In this document: positions 1 to 8,899 of the stretch, in pieces
Layout of the letters: each line of letters opens with the position of its first letter
Numbering within the stretch: position 1 is the stretch's first letter
DNA from: Silvibacterium dinghuense
Lineage (GTDB): Bacteria > Acidobacteriota > Terriglobia > Terriglobales > Acidobacteriaceae
Length of the DNA stretch: 64,000 bases
Reading direction: 5' to 3'
NCBI RefSeq assembly: GCF_004123295.1
Contig: NZ_SDMK01000001.1
Span: 1,302,001-1,366,000 of the forward strand
Made by a program: the position numbers and the translations under genes
The notes under the pieces: generated by a model
What the model saw: the letters and a program-made list of their open reading frames with translations, nothing else
The model's database searches: none
What the model was told of the DNA's origin: nothing

Positions 1-479
1 ATATCGCCCACGAAGCGTCCATATCCCGGCACGTCCACCGGCACCGCCGCGCGATAGCGCCGGCTCGGCACATTCTGCACCGTCACCGATCCATCCTCGT
101 GCAGACAGGCCAGGACCGTACCCACCGGGGTCTCAATTCTGTGCGCGCCAGGCTTGATGCGCCCCAGGTGCGCCAGCGTCGTCACCAGTCCGATCGTGCC
201 GTGTCCACACATACCCAGGTAACCCACGTCATTGAAATAGATCACCGCTGCGGTCGAGTCTGCGTGCTCAGGATCAAGCAAGAGCGCGCCCACCACCACC
301 TCAGAACCGCGCGGCTCGCAGATCACACCGGAACGAAAGCCGTCATACTCCTCGCGAAAGCGCCGCAGCCGTTCTGCGAGCGGCCCACCGCCCAAATCAG
401 GCCCCCCGTCCAGCACCACACGGGTGGGTTCGCCCTCTGTATGAGAGTCAACAACATGAACCATCTTTGGCAAAGCCAT
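1..479 (-). CDS. 4-hydroxyproline epimerase / proline racemase family protein, N-terminal part (runs off the left edge)
   Basis: The first 159 codons of a proline racemase superfamily enzyme are present; the rest lies outside the window. The N-terminus carries the family signature HTEGEPTR (about residues 13-20), and GYLGMCGHGTIG places the first catalytic cysteine at residue 91. Cys at this position fits racemases and epimerases rather than trans-3-hydroxyproline dehydratases, and the GYLGMCGHG context is most like 4-hydroxyproline 2-epimerase, which interconverts trans-4-hydroxy-L-proline and cis-4-hydroxy-D-proline. The second catalytic Cys cannot be checked here. The ATG has an AGGA about 10 bases upstream. 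It is divergent from the GH43 gene with only 72 bp between them, so the promoters share a short region. Family assignment is firm; exact substrate is inferred. Confidence 0.85.
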   Translation of the reverse strand, partial: MALPKMVHVVDSHTEGEPTRVVLDGGPDLGGGPLAERLRRFREEYDGFRSGVICEPRGSEVVVGALLLDPEHADSTAAVIYFNDVGYLGMCGHGTIGLVTTLAHLGRIKPGAHRIETPVGTVLACLHEDGSVTVQNVPSRRYRAAVPVDVPGYGRFVGD

Positions 480-551
480 ATCGAGAATCCTAACTGAAAT
501 TGTCTACGATTTTGAATACATTGTTGTGATAATTCTTCGTACCGAATATCG

Positions 552-2195
552 ATGCGCGAGATCCCACACGAAATCATGACCAGACGACCCATCCCGCTTC
601 GCCCCGCGCTGCTTCCACTGGCCCTGGCTGCAACGCTTGCCAGCCCTCTTTCCGCTACGGCTCTCGGGCAGCAGGTGCCCGCACCGCAGCCAATCGAAAG
701 CCGCGGAAACCCTATCCTTTCCGATGGCTCCTACTACTCCGCAGATCCGGCCCCGCTGGTCGCCGGCGACACGCTGTACATCCTGGCCGGCCGCGATGAG
801 GCCCCTCCAAATGTGAATGATTTCATCATGAACGAGTGGCAGATCTTCTCTACCAAAGATGTGGCATCGGGCCATTGGCTTCATTACCCCGGCATCCTCA
901 GGCCGCACGAGGTCTTCGCCTGGGCCGCGCCTGATCGCGCCTACGCCGGCCAGATCATCGAAGGGCCCGATCACCGCTTCTATCTTTATGCTCCGGTGCA
1001 AGAGGCCAACAGTACGAATGAAGACACCTTCGCCATCGGCGTCGCAGTATCGGACTCGCCGCTCGGCCCATGGAAGGATGCACATCCCTCGGGCCCCATC
1101 GTCAGCCAGTCCGTGCCCGAGCCCGATCACATCCAGAACATCGACCCGACCATCATGATCGACGACGATGGCCGCGTCTGGCTCTACTGGGGGACCTTCG
1201 GCCGCCTGCTCGGCATGGAGCTCAAGCCGGACATGATCACGCCCGCAGGCAAGGAATTCCCTGTTCATGGACTCACCGGCTTCTTCGAAGCGCCATGGAT
1301 CATGAAACGTAACCGTACCTATTACATGATCTACGCCGGCAACCAGGCAGGCCCGGATTCGCCCTGCACGCCGGCCGTCTATCACGCATGCATTGAATAC
1401 GGCACCGCGCCCGCGCCCACCGGCCCGTGGACCTGGCAGGGCGTCATCCTCGATCCCGTCTCCTCCACCACCTCGCACCCCGGCGCCATCGCCTTCAAAG
1501 GCCAGTGGTACCTCATCTATCACACGGCAGACGCCAAAGGAGGCGGCCATTTCCGCCGCAGCGTCGCCATCGACAAGATGCAGTGGGATGACACTGTCAC
1601 GCCACCACGCATCCTCAAGGTCATGCCCACGCATGCACCCTCGGCGCCGCCCGCGCCCAGCCGCAACCTCGCGCCCGCCGCGCATCCCAGCGCCTCGAAC
1701 GAACCGGTGCCGCTGCAATACTGGATCGCCGCCGTCAACGACGGCATCGTGCGCGAGAACCCGCTCCCGCCCGACATGTGGGCCACCTGGACGCCGCACA
1801 ATCCGCCGCAGCAATGGCTCCAGTACACCTGGGCCGCGCCCGTCACCCTCAACGGCAGCCGCATCGTCTTTTGGACCGATCACCCCGCCGGCGCGAACGA
1901 GGGCGTCGCTCCGCCGAAGGCCTGGCATCTCGAATACTGGCGCGATGGTGCATGGCATCCTGTTCCGCATCCCTCCGCCTACACGGCCGATCCCGGCCAC
2001 TTCGCCGCCGTCGGCTTCGATCCCGTCACCACCCGCTGCCTCCGCGCTATCTTCGATGCTTCCGGAGACGACCAGCAACACGCCGCCGTAGCGGTCGAAG
2101 AGTGGGAAGCACTGGCGCCCAAAGCAATCCCGCACAGCCAACTCCCTGCGCCGCCCACCGCTTCCGAAAGCTGCGGCAGCACCTCGAATCGCTGA
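552..2195 (+). CDS. secreted glycoside hydrolase family 43 protein with C-terminal beta-sandwich domain
   Basis: A predicted exported five-bladed beta-propeller enzyme of the GH43 (beta-xylosidase/alpha-L-arabinofuranosidase) type. A signal peptide (hydrophobic run about residues 18-36) is followed by the propeller. The expected catalytic acids are visible: Asp65 in SADPAPL (base), Asp198 in IDPTIMID (pKa modulator) and Glu246 in FEAPW (acid). After about residue 360 there is a Pro/Ala-rich linker and a roughly 170-residue domain resembling an F5/8 type C (discoidin-like) module, probably for carbohydrate binding. A second in-frame ATG at 576 gives a more conventional signal peptide; neither start has a strong ribosome site. 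A bidirectional terminator follows. The likely substrate is arabinoxylan or arabinan side chains in the periplasm or outside the cell; exact specificity cannot be read from sequence. Confidence 0.85.
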   Translation: MREIPHEIMTRRPIPLRPALLPLALAATLASPLSATALGQQVPAPQPIESRGNPILSDGSYYSADPAPLVAGDTLYILAGRDEAPPNVNDFIMNEWQIFSTKDVASGHWLHYPGILRPHEVFAWAAPDRAYAGQIIEGPDHRFYLYAPVQEANSTNEDTFAIGVAVSDSPLGPWKDAHPSGPIVSQSVPEPDHIQNIDPTIMIDDDGRVWLYWGTFGRLLGMELKPDMITPAGKEFPVHGLTGFFEAPWIMKRNRTYYMIYAGNQAGPDSPCTPAVYHACIEYGTAPAPTGPWTWQGVILDPVSSTTSHPGAIAFKGQWYLIYHTADAKGGGHFRRSVAIDKMQWDDTVTPPRILKVMPTHAPSAPPAPSRNLAPAAHPSASNEPVPLQYWIAAVNDGIVRENPLPPDMWATWTPHNPPQQWLQYTWAAPVTLNGSRIVFWTDHPAGANEGVAPPKAWHLEYWRDGAWHPVPHPSAYTADPGHFAAVGFDPVTTRCLRAIFDASGDDQQHAAVAVEEWEALAPKAIPHSQLPAPPTASESCGSTSNR

Positions 2196-2227
2196 ACACA
2201 ACAAGGAAAAGACAAGAAGTAAAAAGA

Positions 2228-2261
2228 AAGGCCGCAACCACCTTGCAGTGATTGCGGCCTT
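2228..2261. terminator. bidirectional intrinsic terminator between GH43 and TonB receptor genes
   Basis: Perfect 10-bp inverted repeat (AAGGCCGCAA / TTGCGGCCTT) with a 14-base loop. An A-rich flank on the left and T-rich flank on the right suit termination from both converging genes. Confidence 0.75.
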
Positions 2262-2276
2262 GTTACTCCCGACGCA

Positions 2277-5200
2277 TCAGAATTCGAAGTTAGCTCGAAG
2301 TTCGATGTTACGGGGATTGTTCATAGTGGTCGTGGTGCTGCCGAAGGAGGTGCTCTGGACCGCGGTGTTCATGCCGCCCCACGCCGTGTGATTGAAGGCG
2401 TTCAGGAACTCGCCCTGCATCTTGAAGGTCACGCCATGCGTCAGCGGAATCGTCTTGTTCACCGACATATCCGTGTTGATCCACTTCGGAGCATGCAGCC
2501 ACACAAACTGACCAAAGGTACCGGCCGTCTCATGCGGGCTGATGTATTCCCCATTGGCAATGCCCGACGACGCGATGTACTTCGAGTCGAACATGTTCAC
2601 CCACGGATGTCCCGTGTTGTAGCGGGGATGGATCTGGTGCTGCAGCTGCTTCACCGTCACGTTCGTGAGGTCGATACCCGAATCGCTCTGGCTATTGAAG
2701 GTGTAGGTGCCGCCGGTGAACAGGAATGGATCGCCGCCCGAATAGGTGAGGATCGTGCCCACTGTCCAGCCGCCGATAGCGCTGTTGAGCAGGCGGTTAT
2801 TGTTGAAGAACTGGCGTCCGCGACCGAATGGCAGGTCGTAGGTGCCGCTCAGGTGAAGGATGTTGCGCACATCAAAGGAGCTGGGGAAGTAGTTCAGGCT
2901 ATGGTTGCGCTCCGTGTAGTAGGCAGGTGCGCTGTTCGAGCGCCCACCGTATACACCCGGAGCTGAGCTGCCCTGGATGCTGGTACCCAGCGATTTTGCC
3001 AATGTGTAGTTGGCATCGAACTGCATGCCATGCCACGCGTTCTGGCGAAAGTCCACCTGTAGCGAGTTGTAGTTGGAGAATCCCTGCGCCTTCATCTCCA
3101 GAATCTCAGCGCCGGCGGCGAAGGGATTTTCCTGAAAGAAGTTGATCGGGTAGCTGCCGCCCGTGCTACCGCACGGGCTCCAGCTTGCACCCACCAGCGA
3201 GCAGAGGTAGGTCTCATTACCTGCCAGTGTTCCGGCAAAGGCACCCACCTGGCCCTGCTTCAGGTCTGTAATAAAGGCACTGCTGGTGAAATTTGAGCTG
3301 CCGCCCGCAGCCGCGAAAGCCTGGGTCATGATCGGCAGATTGTTCCCTGCAAAGCTGGTGCCGCCCGACGCAGCCAGGTTGGCCTGCGCCTTCTTGAACT
3401 CGGACAGAAAACCGTTTTCAAAGATGTTGGTCTCGTTGTAGTTCGAGGGCATCCACTGGCGCTTCGCCACGTTGCCCAGGTAGCGCACTTCCAGCACATT
3501 GTTATGGTTCAGCTCGCGCTGAATGCCCAGTGTCCAGGACTCCACGTATGGCTGCTGGATATGTGGATCAAAGGTGAAGTATGACGTATCGCTGAAGGCT
3601 TGATACGACATCGGAATCACCGACTGGAAGGGCGAAGGCGAAGTCGAAATCAACGACGGCAGCGTGCCACCCAGCGAAACCGTACCGGCCGTGTAATAGC
3701 CTGCAGGCTGAACACCGTTGGACGTAGGCGTGTTGCCATACGCGTAGTAATAGGTATTGAAATTCGCGCCGTTATTCGAGCCGAAGTTCCAGAAGTTCTG
3801 CGCGCCTTCTGTGTAGTTCTTGAAGGTGAAGCTGCCGCGGACCACCGTCTTGCCGTCACCCAGGAACTTGCCCAGCCAGCCATCCGAGTTCCCACGCGGG
3901 TTCCACGCAAAGCCGAAATTGGGCTCCGGATGCACATAGGTAGCTGCGTAGGCCGTCGCGTGCGGTCCTTCCACTGGATTCTGCACACCGCCCAAAGAGC
4001 CCGGATCGAAAATATCGCCCACGGCCGTCGGGCCCCAGAGGTTAGGAATGTCCGGATGCGTATAGAAACCGGTCTCATCCTTTGAAGTACCGGTCAGATC
4101 CCAGCGCAGGCCTGCATTGATCGTCAGGGTCGGCATCGCCTTCCACTGATCCTCAATAAAGAAAGCAGTCTGGTTAAGACGCTCGTGCAGGTTGAATGCC
4201 TGGCCTGTCTGAAATTGCTTGGTTTTGGCGTTCACAAACTCGCCCAGACTGTAATAGGTCATGCGACCGGTCAAAGTAGCGTACAGACCTTCCACGTCTG
4301 AGGTCGCGCCAGTCGGACCATCGCTGGCGACAAGGTTGTCTACCCCATCCTGCGCCGGATCACCGGTCACCATGCTGTCGACACCGATGTACGGAACAAA
4401 CTGCTGGTTATAGTAGTGGTCGATTTCCGTCGAAGATTCCACGCCGAAGCTGATCGAGTGTTTACCGTGAATCCAGGTCGTGTCATCCTTCACGCCAAGC
4501 ACCGGGTACAGCGAGCCGAGCCTGAGCTGGTTGAAGCCGTTCACACCTGAGGTCAGCCCGAAACCGAAGGCCAGGTCACCCTGCTCCAGCATGCTTGCTG
4601 TCGGCGTATCGATGCCCTGTGAGTTCCATGTTGTGGCCGTATAGAGGTAACCAACACGGAACGAGTTGATCATATTCGGTTTCAGCGTCCAGTCGAAGCC
4701 CGCTACAGCCTGATAGTTGCGGTTCAGATAGCTATACGCCTGGTTTGCGTAGTAGGCACCCGGATACGGCGGCGCGCCCGAATCTGTGGAGTAGTAGTTC
4801 GATTCGTTCACCGCACCGGTCAGGTGGAAGTTCTGCGTCAGGTTGTAGTCCAGACGCAGTGTCGGAAACTTTTCGACAATATTTTCTTTGTTCGCGAAGT
4901 TCACCTGGTTGTGATTCAGATCGATGTTGTTCGTCATCGTCGCGCCTGTCGCGCTCTCACTCGCCTTGATGTTGGCAAGGTCCTGTGCGATCAGCGTATT
5001 GATCGTGCCCGTGCAGGTAGAGCAGCCAGAAGAGGCGCCGCCTTCGAGCACATTGACGGTCTTCGCCGTCGTCGACTGCGAGCCGTCGGCCAAAACCGGG
5101 TAATACGAATAAAGACCTGCCGCCGCCGCATCCGTGGGAGTCTCGGTGCTGACAGTAAACTTGGACGGCTCACGGAAGTTGGCAAGGCTTACGAAGAAGA

Positions 5201-6182
5201 ACGCCTTGTCCTTGATGATGGGACCGCCGACGCTGCCACCGAAGTCGTTGATGATCTCCTTCGAGCGGTTCTGGTCGACATAGTTGTTGTACCAGCTGTT
5301 CGCATTCAGAGCGTCATTGCGGTAATCCTCGAACAGACGGCCGTGAAACTGGTTGGTGCCGCTGCGCGTGGTGAAGTTGATATTCATCGCCGCCGTGCCA
5401 CCCTGCGAGGCATCAAGCTCGCTGGTCTGCACCGTCATTTCCTGCACATCTTCAATGCGGTTCTGAATCACCGGACCATTGCCGCTGTAGCCGGCGCTCT
5501 TATCGCGGTTGGTGATAATCGAAAATCCGTTTGCGCCTGCACTAAAGGCGCCACCCGGCAGGTTATTAAAGTTCGCTCCGTCCACTGAGCCCGGAACCAT
5601 GAACGCGAACGAAGTAACATCGCGGCCCTGCAGTGGCAGGTCTTCCACCTGCTTCAGGTTCACCGTCGTAGCAATCGTATTGCTCGTCGTATCCAGCAGG
5701 GGTGTCTCATCGCTGTTCACCGAAACCGTCTGTGTCGAGGACCCGACAGCCAGCGTCACACGCAGGTTCGTTACCTGACTGGTCTGGATCGTCACCTGCG
5801 GATACTCGCTGGTCGCAAATCCGTCCCTCGAAACGCTCAGCGTGTATTGCGCTGGAGGCAGTGACGGAAGAACAGCATTGCCATCGCCCTTGGTTACCGA
5901 CCTACGCGTGTCGTTGGTGCCCAGATTGCGCAACGTCAGCTGCGCTCCGTTCACCACCGCACCCGACGCATCCTGTACCGTCACATTCAGTGCACCGGTG
6001 GCCATATCCTGCGCCCAGGCGGAAACGTCGGACAAGCAGAGACAGGCTGCCACCAGTGCCAGAATTACGAAAGGGAAACGAAACTGCCGGCGGCTTGCAT
6101 CTTCCAGCCGACAAAGAGAGACCTGCGAAGGCCGGGTAAGACCGGCTGCCGGATCTGAGGTCCGGTTATGGCTCCGGGGCAT
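2277..6182 (-). CDS. TonB-dependent receptor, Oar-like, with N-terminal carboxypeptidase-regulatory-like domain
   Basis: An outer-membrane receptor of the large acidobacterial Oar-like class (1301 aa from the chosen start). After a long basic N-region and a signal peptide ending near SAWAQ comes a carboxypeptidase-regulatory-like beta-sandwich (GALNVTVQDASGAVVNGAQ onward, roughly 100 residues), then a plug domain (PLLDTTSNT, DLPLQGRDV, VQEMTVQTSELDA) and a C-terminal barrel ending in an aromatic-tipped strand (LRANFEF). The start at 6182 is preceded by AGGAG at 9-base spacing. An in-frame ATG at 6251 also has a good site (AGGAAAGG), so the mature N-terminus is not settled, but the signal peptide lies downstream of both. 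Its ligand is unknown; a GH43 gene is convergent next door, which suggests an oligosaccharide. TonB-box and barrel strand limits were not mapped. Confidence 0.9.
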   Translation of the reverse strand: MPRSHNRTSDPAAGLTRPSQVSLCRLEDASRRQFRFPFVILALVAACLCLSDVSAWAQDMATGALNVTVQDASGAVVNGAQLTLRNLGTNDTRRSVTKGDGNAVLPSLPPAQYTLSVSRDGFATSEYPQVTIQTSQVTNLRVTLAVGSSTQTVSVNSDETPLLDTTSNTIATTVNLKQVEDLPLQGRDVTSFAFMVPGSVDGANFNNLPGGAFSAGANGFSIITNRDKSAGYSGNGPVIQNRIEDVQEMTVQTSELDASQGGTAAMNINFTTRSGTNQFHGRLFEDYRNDALNANSWYNNYVDQNRSKEIINDFGGSVGGPIIKDKAFFFVSLANFREPSKFTVSTETPTDAAAAGLYSYYPVLADGSQSTTAKTVNVLEGGASSGCSTCTGTINTLIAQDLANIKASESATGATMTNNIDLNHNQVNFANKENIVEKFPTLRLDYNLTQNFHLTGAVNESNYYSTDSGAPPYPGAYYANQAYSYLNRNYQAVAGFDWTLKPNMINSFRVGYLYTATTWNSQGIDTPTASMLEQGDLAFGFGLTSGVNGFNQLRLGSLYPVLGVKDDTTWIHGKHSISFGVESSTEIDHYYNQQFVPYIGVDSMVTGDPAQDGVDNLVASDGPTGATSDVEGLYATLTGRMTYYSLGEFVNAKTKQFQTGQAFNLHERLNQTAFFIEDQWKAMPTLTINAGLRWDLTGTSKDETGFYTHPDIPNLWGPTAVGDIFDPGSLGGVQNPVEGPHATAYAATYVHPEPNFGFAWNPRGNSDGWLGKFLGDGKTVVRGSFTFKNYTEGAQNFWNFGSNNGANFNTYYYAYGNTPTSNGVQPAGYYTAGTVSLGGTLPSLISTSPSPFQSVIPMSYQAFSDTSYFTFDPHIQQPYVESWTLGIQRELNHNNVLEVRYLGNVAKRQWMPSNYNETNIFENGFLSEFKKAQANLAASGGTSFAGNNLPIMTQAFAAAGGSSNFTSSAFITDLKQGQVGAFAGTLAGNETYLCSLVGASWSPCGSTGGSYPINFFQENPFAAGAEILEMKAQGFSNYNSLQVDFRQNAWHGMQFDANYTLAKSLGTSIQGSSAPGVYGGRSNSAPAYYTERNHSLNYFPSSFDVRNILHLSGTYDLPFGRGRQFFNNNRLLNSAIGGWTVGTILTYSGGDPFLFTGGTYTFNSQSDSGIDLTNVTVKQLQHQIHPRYNTGHPWVNMFDSKYIASSGIANGEYISPHETAGTFGQFVWLHAPKWINTDMSVNKTIPLTHGVTFKMQGEFLNAFNHTAWGGMNTAVQSTSFGSTTTTMNNPRNIELRANFEF

Positions 6183-6328
6183 AGCGTCATTCTCCTGAAT
6201 GAAGTCGTACTGCCTGCTCTGCTTGCCGTGCCTCAGGAAGATGCTGCTCATCAGAAAACCTTTCCTCAGGAGACCCAGCAATAAATACAGTTTTGGGTAC
6301 AACTACGTTTGCCCACTTTCCCAACCGG

Positions 6329-6359
6329 TGTCAACAGAAAATGAATACACAATCGTATT
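6329..6359 (-). promoter_or_regulatory. putative promoter element and upstream inverted repeat of the TonB receptor gene
   Basis: On the minus strand a perfect -35 hexamer TTGACA lies at 6334-6329, about 150 bases before the chosen receptor start. Ten bases further upstream is the inverted repeat AATAC-N6-GTATT (6344-6359). No convincing -10 hexamer is seen at 16-18 bp spacing, so the call is tentative. Confidence 0.35.
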
Positions 6360-6482
6360 TTTGTGATTTTGCACCGAAACTGCAGCGTTTCCACAGGCCC
6401 GGCCACATTCTCGCGTGTTTGATATGGTGAGCTTGGAAGACTGGCCGCGCTTTTCCCGCCCGGCCAGCCCATACGACCAGTC

Positions 6483-7028
6483 ATGGAACCAAACGAAGCG
6501 CACGAACTACAGGAAGAGCACGAACACGCCGCCCACGATCCCAGCCTCCGCCCGGTGAGCTTCACCATGAGCGTGCTGGCCGTGCTGGTCGCCATCACCA
6601 CCGTTCTCGGCCATCGCACCCATACGGAAGCGGTCCTCGAGCAGGCCCGTGCCAGCGATCAATGGAATCTCTACCAGGCCAAGAAGAACCGCCAGTACAA
6701 CACCCAGCTCACCGCCGACATGCTCTCGGCAATCACCATCCGCGACCCCGACGCGGCAAAGAAGATTGTCGATGGCTACAAGTCGCATCTTGAGAAATGG
6801 AACGACGACCTCAACGAAGAGCAGACCCAGGCTCATGAACACGAAGAGGCCGTCCATCGCCTGGAGCGTCACGCCAACCGTTTCGATCTCGGCGAGGCGC
6901 TGCTCGAGATCGGTCTGGTTGTCACCTCAATTACTCTGCTCACCCGCCAGCGCTTTTACTGGTGGATGGGCATGGCCTTCGGCATCTCGGGCATGATCAT
7001 CGCCGCCTGGGCCTTCCTGGTTCGCTGA
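6483..7028 (+). CDS. DUF4337 family membrane protein
   Basis: A 181-residue protein matching the DUF4337 pattern: an acidic, His/Glu-rich N-terminus (EHEHAAHDP), a first transmembrane helix at about residues 27-43 (VLAVLVAITTVLG), a charged central helical region with QAKKNRQYNTQ and likely coiled-coil character, and two C-terminal transmembrane helices (about 140-178). Function is unknown in the family. It is divergent from the TonB receptor and ends in a strong hairpin shared with the convergent DUF3761 gene, so it is probably monocistronic. The start is the first ATG of the frame; no clear Shine-Dalgarno sequence precedes it. Confidence 0.8.
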   Translation: MEPNEAHELQEEHEHAAHDPSLRPVSFTMSVLAVLVAITTVLGHRTHTEAVLEQARASDQWNLYQAKKNRQYNTQLTADMLSAITIRDPDAAKKIVDGYKSHLEKWNDDLNEEQTQAHEHEEAVHRLERHANRFDLGEALLEIGLVVTSITLLTRQRFYWWMGMAFGISGMIIAAWAFLVR

Positions 7029-7065
7029 AGCCCGCATACGATCTCTCCTGATAAGCAAAAACAGC

Positions 7066-7098
7066 AAGGGCGGCAGACGCATCGCATCTGCCGCCCTT
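7066..7098. terminator. bidirectional terminator hairpin
   Basis: Perfect 12-bp inverted repeat (AAGGGCGGCAGA / TCTGCCGCCCTT) with a 9-base loop between two convergent genes. It is flanked by A-rich sequence on the left and followed by a short T run a few bases downstream. Confidence 0.7.
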
Positions 7099-7150
7099 CG
7101 CAGCTTTCATCCTCTACAGAGCTGCGGGCAGTTCCCTGCCCGAATGCCGC

Positions 7151-7648
7151 CTAGTTCGCCGAGCAGGCTTTCCCGGAGGCAGGCTTGTCGCCCTCGGCCT
7201 TGGCCTGCGCCTCGGTTACATACTTGCCGGCCTTGGTCTTGCCATACCACCGGGTGCCGGAGCAGTGATAAACGTGGCTGTCGGTGTTAACCCATACCTG
7301 GCCATTACCGCCGCCCGGAGCGGGAGTGGTTCTCGCTGCAGCGCTGCTTTTCGCAGCCGCGGCAGGAGCCGGAGCCGCTGCAGCCGGAGCGGGCGTGCTG
7401 GCTGCAGCGGGCTTTGCGGCCAGGGCTGGAGTACTGGCAGGCGCAGCCGCGGTCGAAGACGTGGAGCTGGCATACCATGTGCCGATTCCTCCGTGGCCGC
7501 CGCAGGCGCCACGCTTGGTTTTATTGCTGGTGTAGGTGCCGTCCTTGCACTGGCCGGTAGATCCCGCGGGAGCCTGGGCGTGCATCAGGGCCGGAGTGGA
7601 AAACAGCGCCGCCAGCATAACTACGAGGTACATTTTCCGTTTTGTCAT
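7151..7648 (-). CDS. secreted DUF3761-type protein with Ala/Pro-rich linker
   Basis: A 165-residue exported protein. A signal peptide (MTKRKMYLVV to about Ala26) is followed by a short cysteine- and glycine-rich module, QCKDGTYTSNKTKRGACGGH, typical of DUF3761, then an Ala/Pro/Thr low-complexity linker (about residues 65-110). The C-terminal module contains VWVNTDSHVYHCSGTRWYG, a pattern seen in small secreted proteins that often accompany DUF3761. Cysteines occur in both modules and may form disulfides. An AAGG sits 7 bases before the ATG. No enzymatic motif is visible and the role is unknown; a wall- or surface-associated function is only a guess. Confidence 0.7.
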   Translation of the reverse strand: MTKRKMYLVVMLAALFSTPALMHAQAPAGSTGQCKDGTYTSNKTKRGACGGHGGIGTWYASSTSSTAAAPASTPALAAKPAAASTPAPAAAAPAPAAAAKSSAAARTTPAPGGGNGQVWVNTDSHVYHCSGTRWYGKTKAGKYVTEAQAKAEGDKPASGKACSAN

Positions 7649-7768
7649 GTAAATACCTTGTTAATCACTTTGAAGTGAAGTGCGTGCAGCAAGGGCATCG
7701 TACATTCGGCTGGACAAATTGGCGAGGAGCTTTGAGAATTTCTCTGGCGTTTCACGCCTGGAGGGCAA

Positions 7769-8194
7769 ATGGGATTTTTTGATGCACTGAAGTCCGTGAC
7801 AGAAAGCTATACCGGCAATGGCGATCACGCCGCTGTCACCAGCAGTCTTCTTGAAGTCGTGCAAAACAACGGAGGCGTGGGCTCTCTGCTGCAGACTCTC
7901 CAGCAGAACGGAGCCGGCGGGCTGGTTTCGCAGTGGGCCGGCGGCCAGACTCAGTCCGCCGATCCATCCGCGATCGAAAACAGCCTCGGCAATTCCGGCA
8001 TCATCGACACGATCGCCCAGAAGACCGGCATCGCGCCTGACACGGTGAAGTCCAGCCTGGCCACGGTCCTGCCTCTGCTGGTCCACCATGCCACCTCGAA
8101 CGGCGTGGTCACCGAAGACGGGCAGCCGGCAGCCAACAGCGGCAGCGCCGATCCCGCCGCCATGCTGCAGTCGGTCCTCGGAAAGCTGCTCTAG
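7769..8194 (+). CDS. DUF937 / YidB-like small protein
   Basis: A 141-residue soluble protein of the DUF937/YidB-like family. It opens with MGFFDALKSVTESY, has a central AGGLVSQWAGG segment, and then a helical repeat-like part containing NSGIIDTIAQKTGI and VKSSLATVLPLLVHH, followed by a Gly/Ser/Ala-rich tail and a short C-terminal helix. The family has no established enzymatic function. GGAGGG lies 5 bases before the ATG, giving a confident start. The YegP-like gene follows 64 bp downstream in the same orientation, so the two could be co-transcribed. Confidence 0.75.
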   Translation: MGFFDALKSVTESYTGNGDHAAVTSSLLEVVQNNGGVGSLLQTLQQNGAGGLVSQWAGGQTQSADPSAIENSLGNSGIIDTIAQKTGIAPDTVKSSLATVLPLLVHHATSNGVVTEDGQPAANSGSADPAAMLQSVLGKLL

Positions 8195-8258
8195 AGCCTG
8201 AAAATGTAAGCCAGGTACGCAGAACGCTGCTCCATCATTCCACTCTCAAGGAGAAGAC

Positions 8259-8591
8259 ATGGCAGGAAAGTTCGTACTGAGCAAAGCATCGGACGGAGAG
8301 TTCCGTTTCGTACTCAAGGCCGGCAACGGCGAAACCATTCTGGTCAGCGAGCTCTACAAGGCCAAGGCCAGTGCCGAAAACGGCATCGCTTCCATCAAGA
8401 AGAATGCCCACATCGACGCGCACTATGAACGCAAGGAAGACAAGAACGGCCATCCCCGCTTCAACCTGAAGGCCGGAAACGGCGAGGTCATCGGCGCCAG
8501 CCAGAGCTACCACAGCGTCGAGGCGCGCGAGCACGGCATCGAGTCGGTGAAGCATAACGCACCGGAAGCCGAAATCGAAGACCTGACCTAG
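8259..8591 (+). CDS. YegP family protein (tandem DUF1508)
   Basis: A 110-residue protein made of two copies of the DUF1508 fold. Copy one (about residues 3-50) has the pattern FVLSKASDGEFRFVLKAGNGE with KAKASAENGIASIKKNA. Copy two (about 58-106) has RFNLKAGNGEVIGASQSY and EAREHGIESVKHNAP. This is the standard length and architecture of YegP, a small protein of unknown function that is widespread in bacteria. AAGGAG precedes the ATG by 7 bases. It lies downstream of the DUF937 gene and is followed by two repeat elements before the phosphodiesterase gene. Confidence 0.85.
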   Translation: MAGKFVLSKASDGEFRFVLKAGNGETILVSELYKAKASAENGIASIKKNAHIDAHYERKEDKNGHPRFNLKAGNGEVIGASQSYHSVEAREHGIESVKHNAPEAEIEDLT

Positions 8592-8592
8592 C

Positions 8593-8645
8593 TGCTGCGC
8601 GCAGGGCAATCCGCCTTCGGCCTCCGCTCCCGCGTGATCGCGCAC
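8593..8645 (-). repeat. tail-type repeat (B), inverted
   Basis: Reverse-strand copy of the tail module: CTGCGCGCAGGGC followed by GCCTTCGGCCTCCGCTCCCG, close to copies at 17097, 28561 and 23412. Intergenic, just after the YegP-like gene. Confidence 0.6.
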
Positions 8646-8729
8646 GGTGACCACGGGTGGCCCATTCAAGCCCGCAGTTAGTTTGAGTGGGGAACAGGAA
8701 TCTCCACGGAGCCGTGAAGACCATGCCTT

Positions 8730-8833
8730 CCCACCCAAGCTTCGCTTGGGTGGGACACCCTTCTTCTTTTTCAAGCCAGGAAAGCACATCCAAATCGCGA
8801 CCAGCGGGAGCGGGAGGCCGAAGGCGATCTGCC
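8730..8833. repeat. palindromic repeat (E stem, inverted) plus tail module B
   Basis: CCCACCCAAGC-TTC-GCTTGGGTGGG is a perfect 11-bp stem with 3-base loop (8730-8754) followed by the head in reverse (ACACCC). A tail module (GCGACCAGCGGGAGCGGGAG) follows from about 8798. The 308-base gap between 8592 and 8899 holds only this and the preceding repeat. Confidence 0.7.
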
Positions 8834-8899
8834 CCACGCAGTGGCCTTTCCTCACAGGTCCCTGCCCTGTAAGCTTTTGAGGAAAGGTCGCATATCCTG

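Noticed and set aside
504-2237. 577-residue minus-strand frame opposite GH43
   Set aside because: The GH43 catalytic residues and signal peptide are on the plus strand; the antisense frame has no domain signature and would overlap the upstream epimerase promoter.
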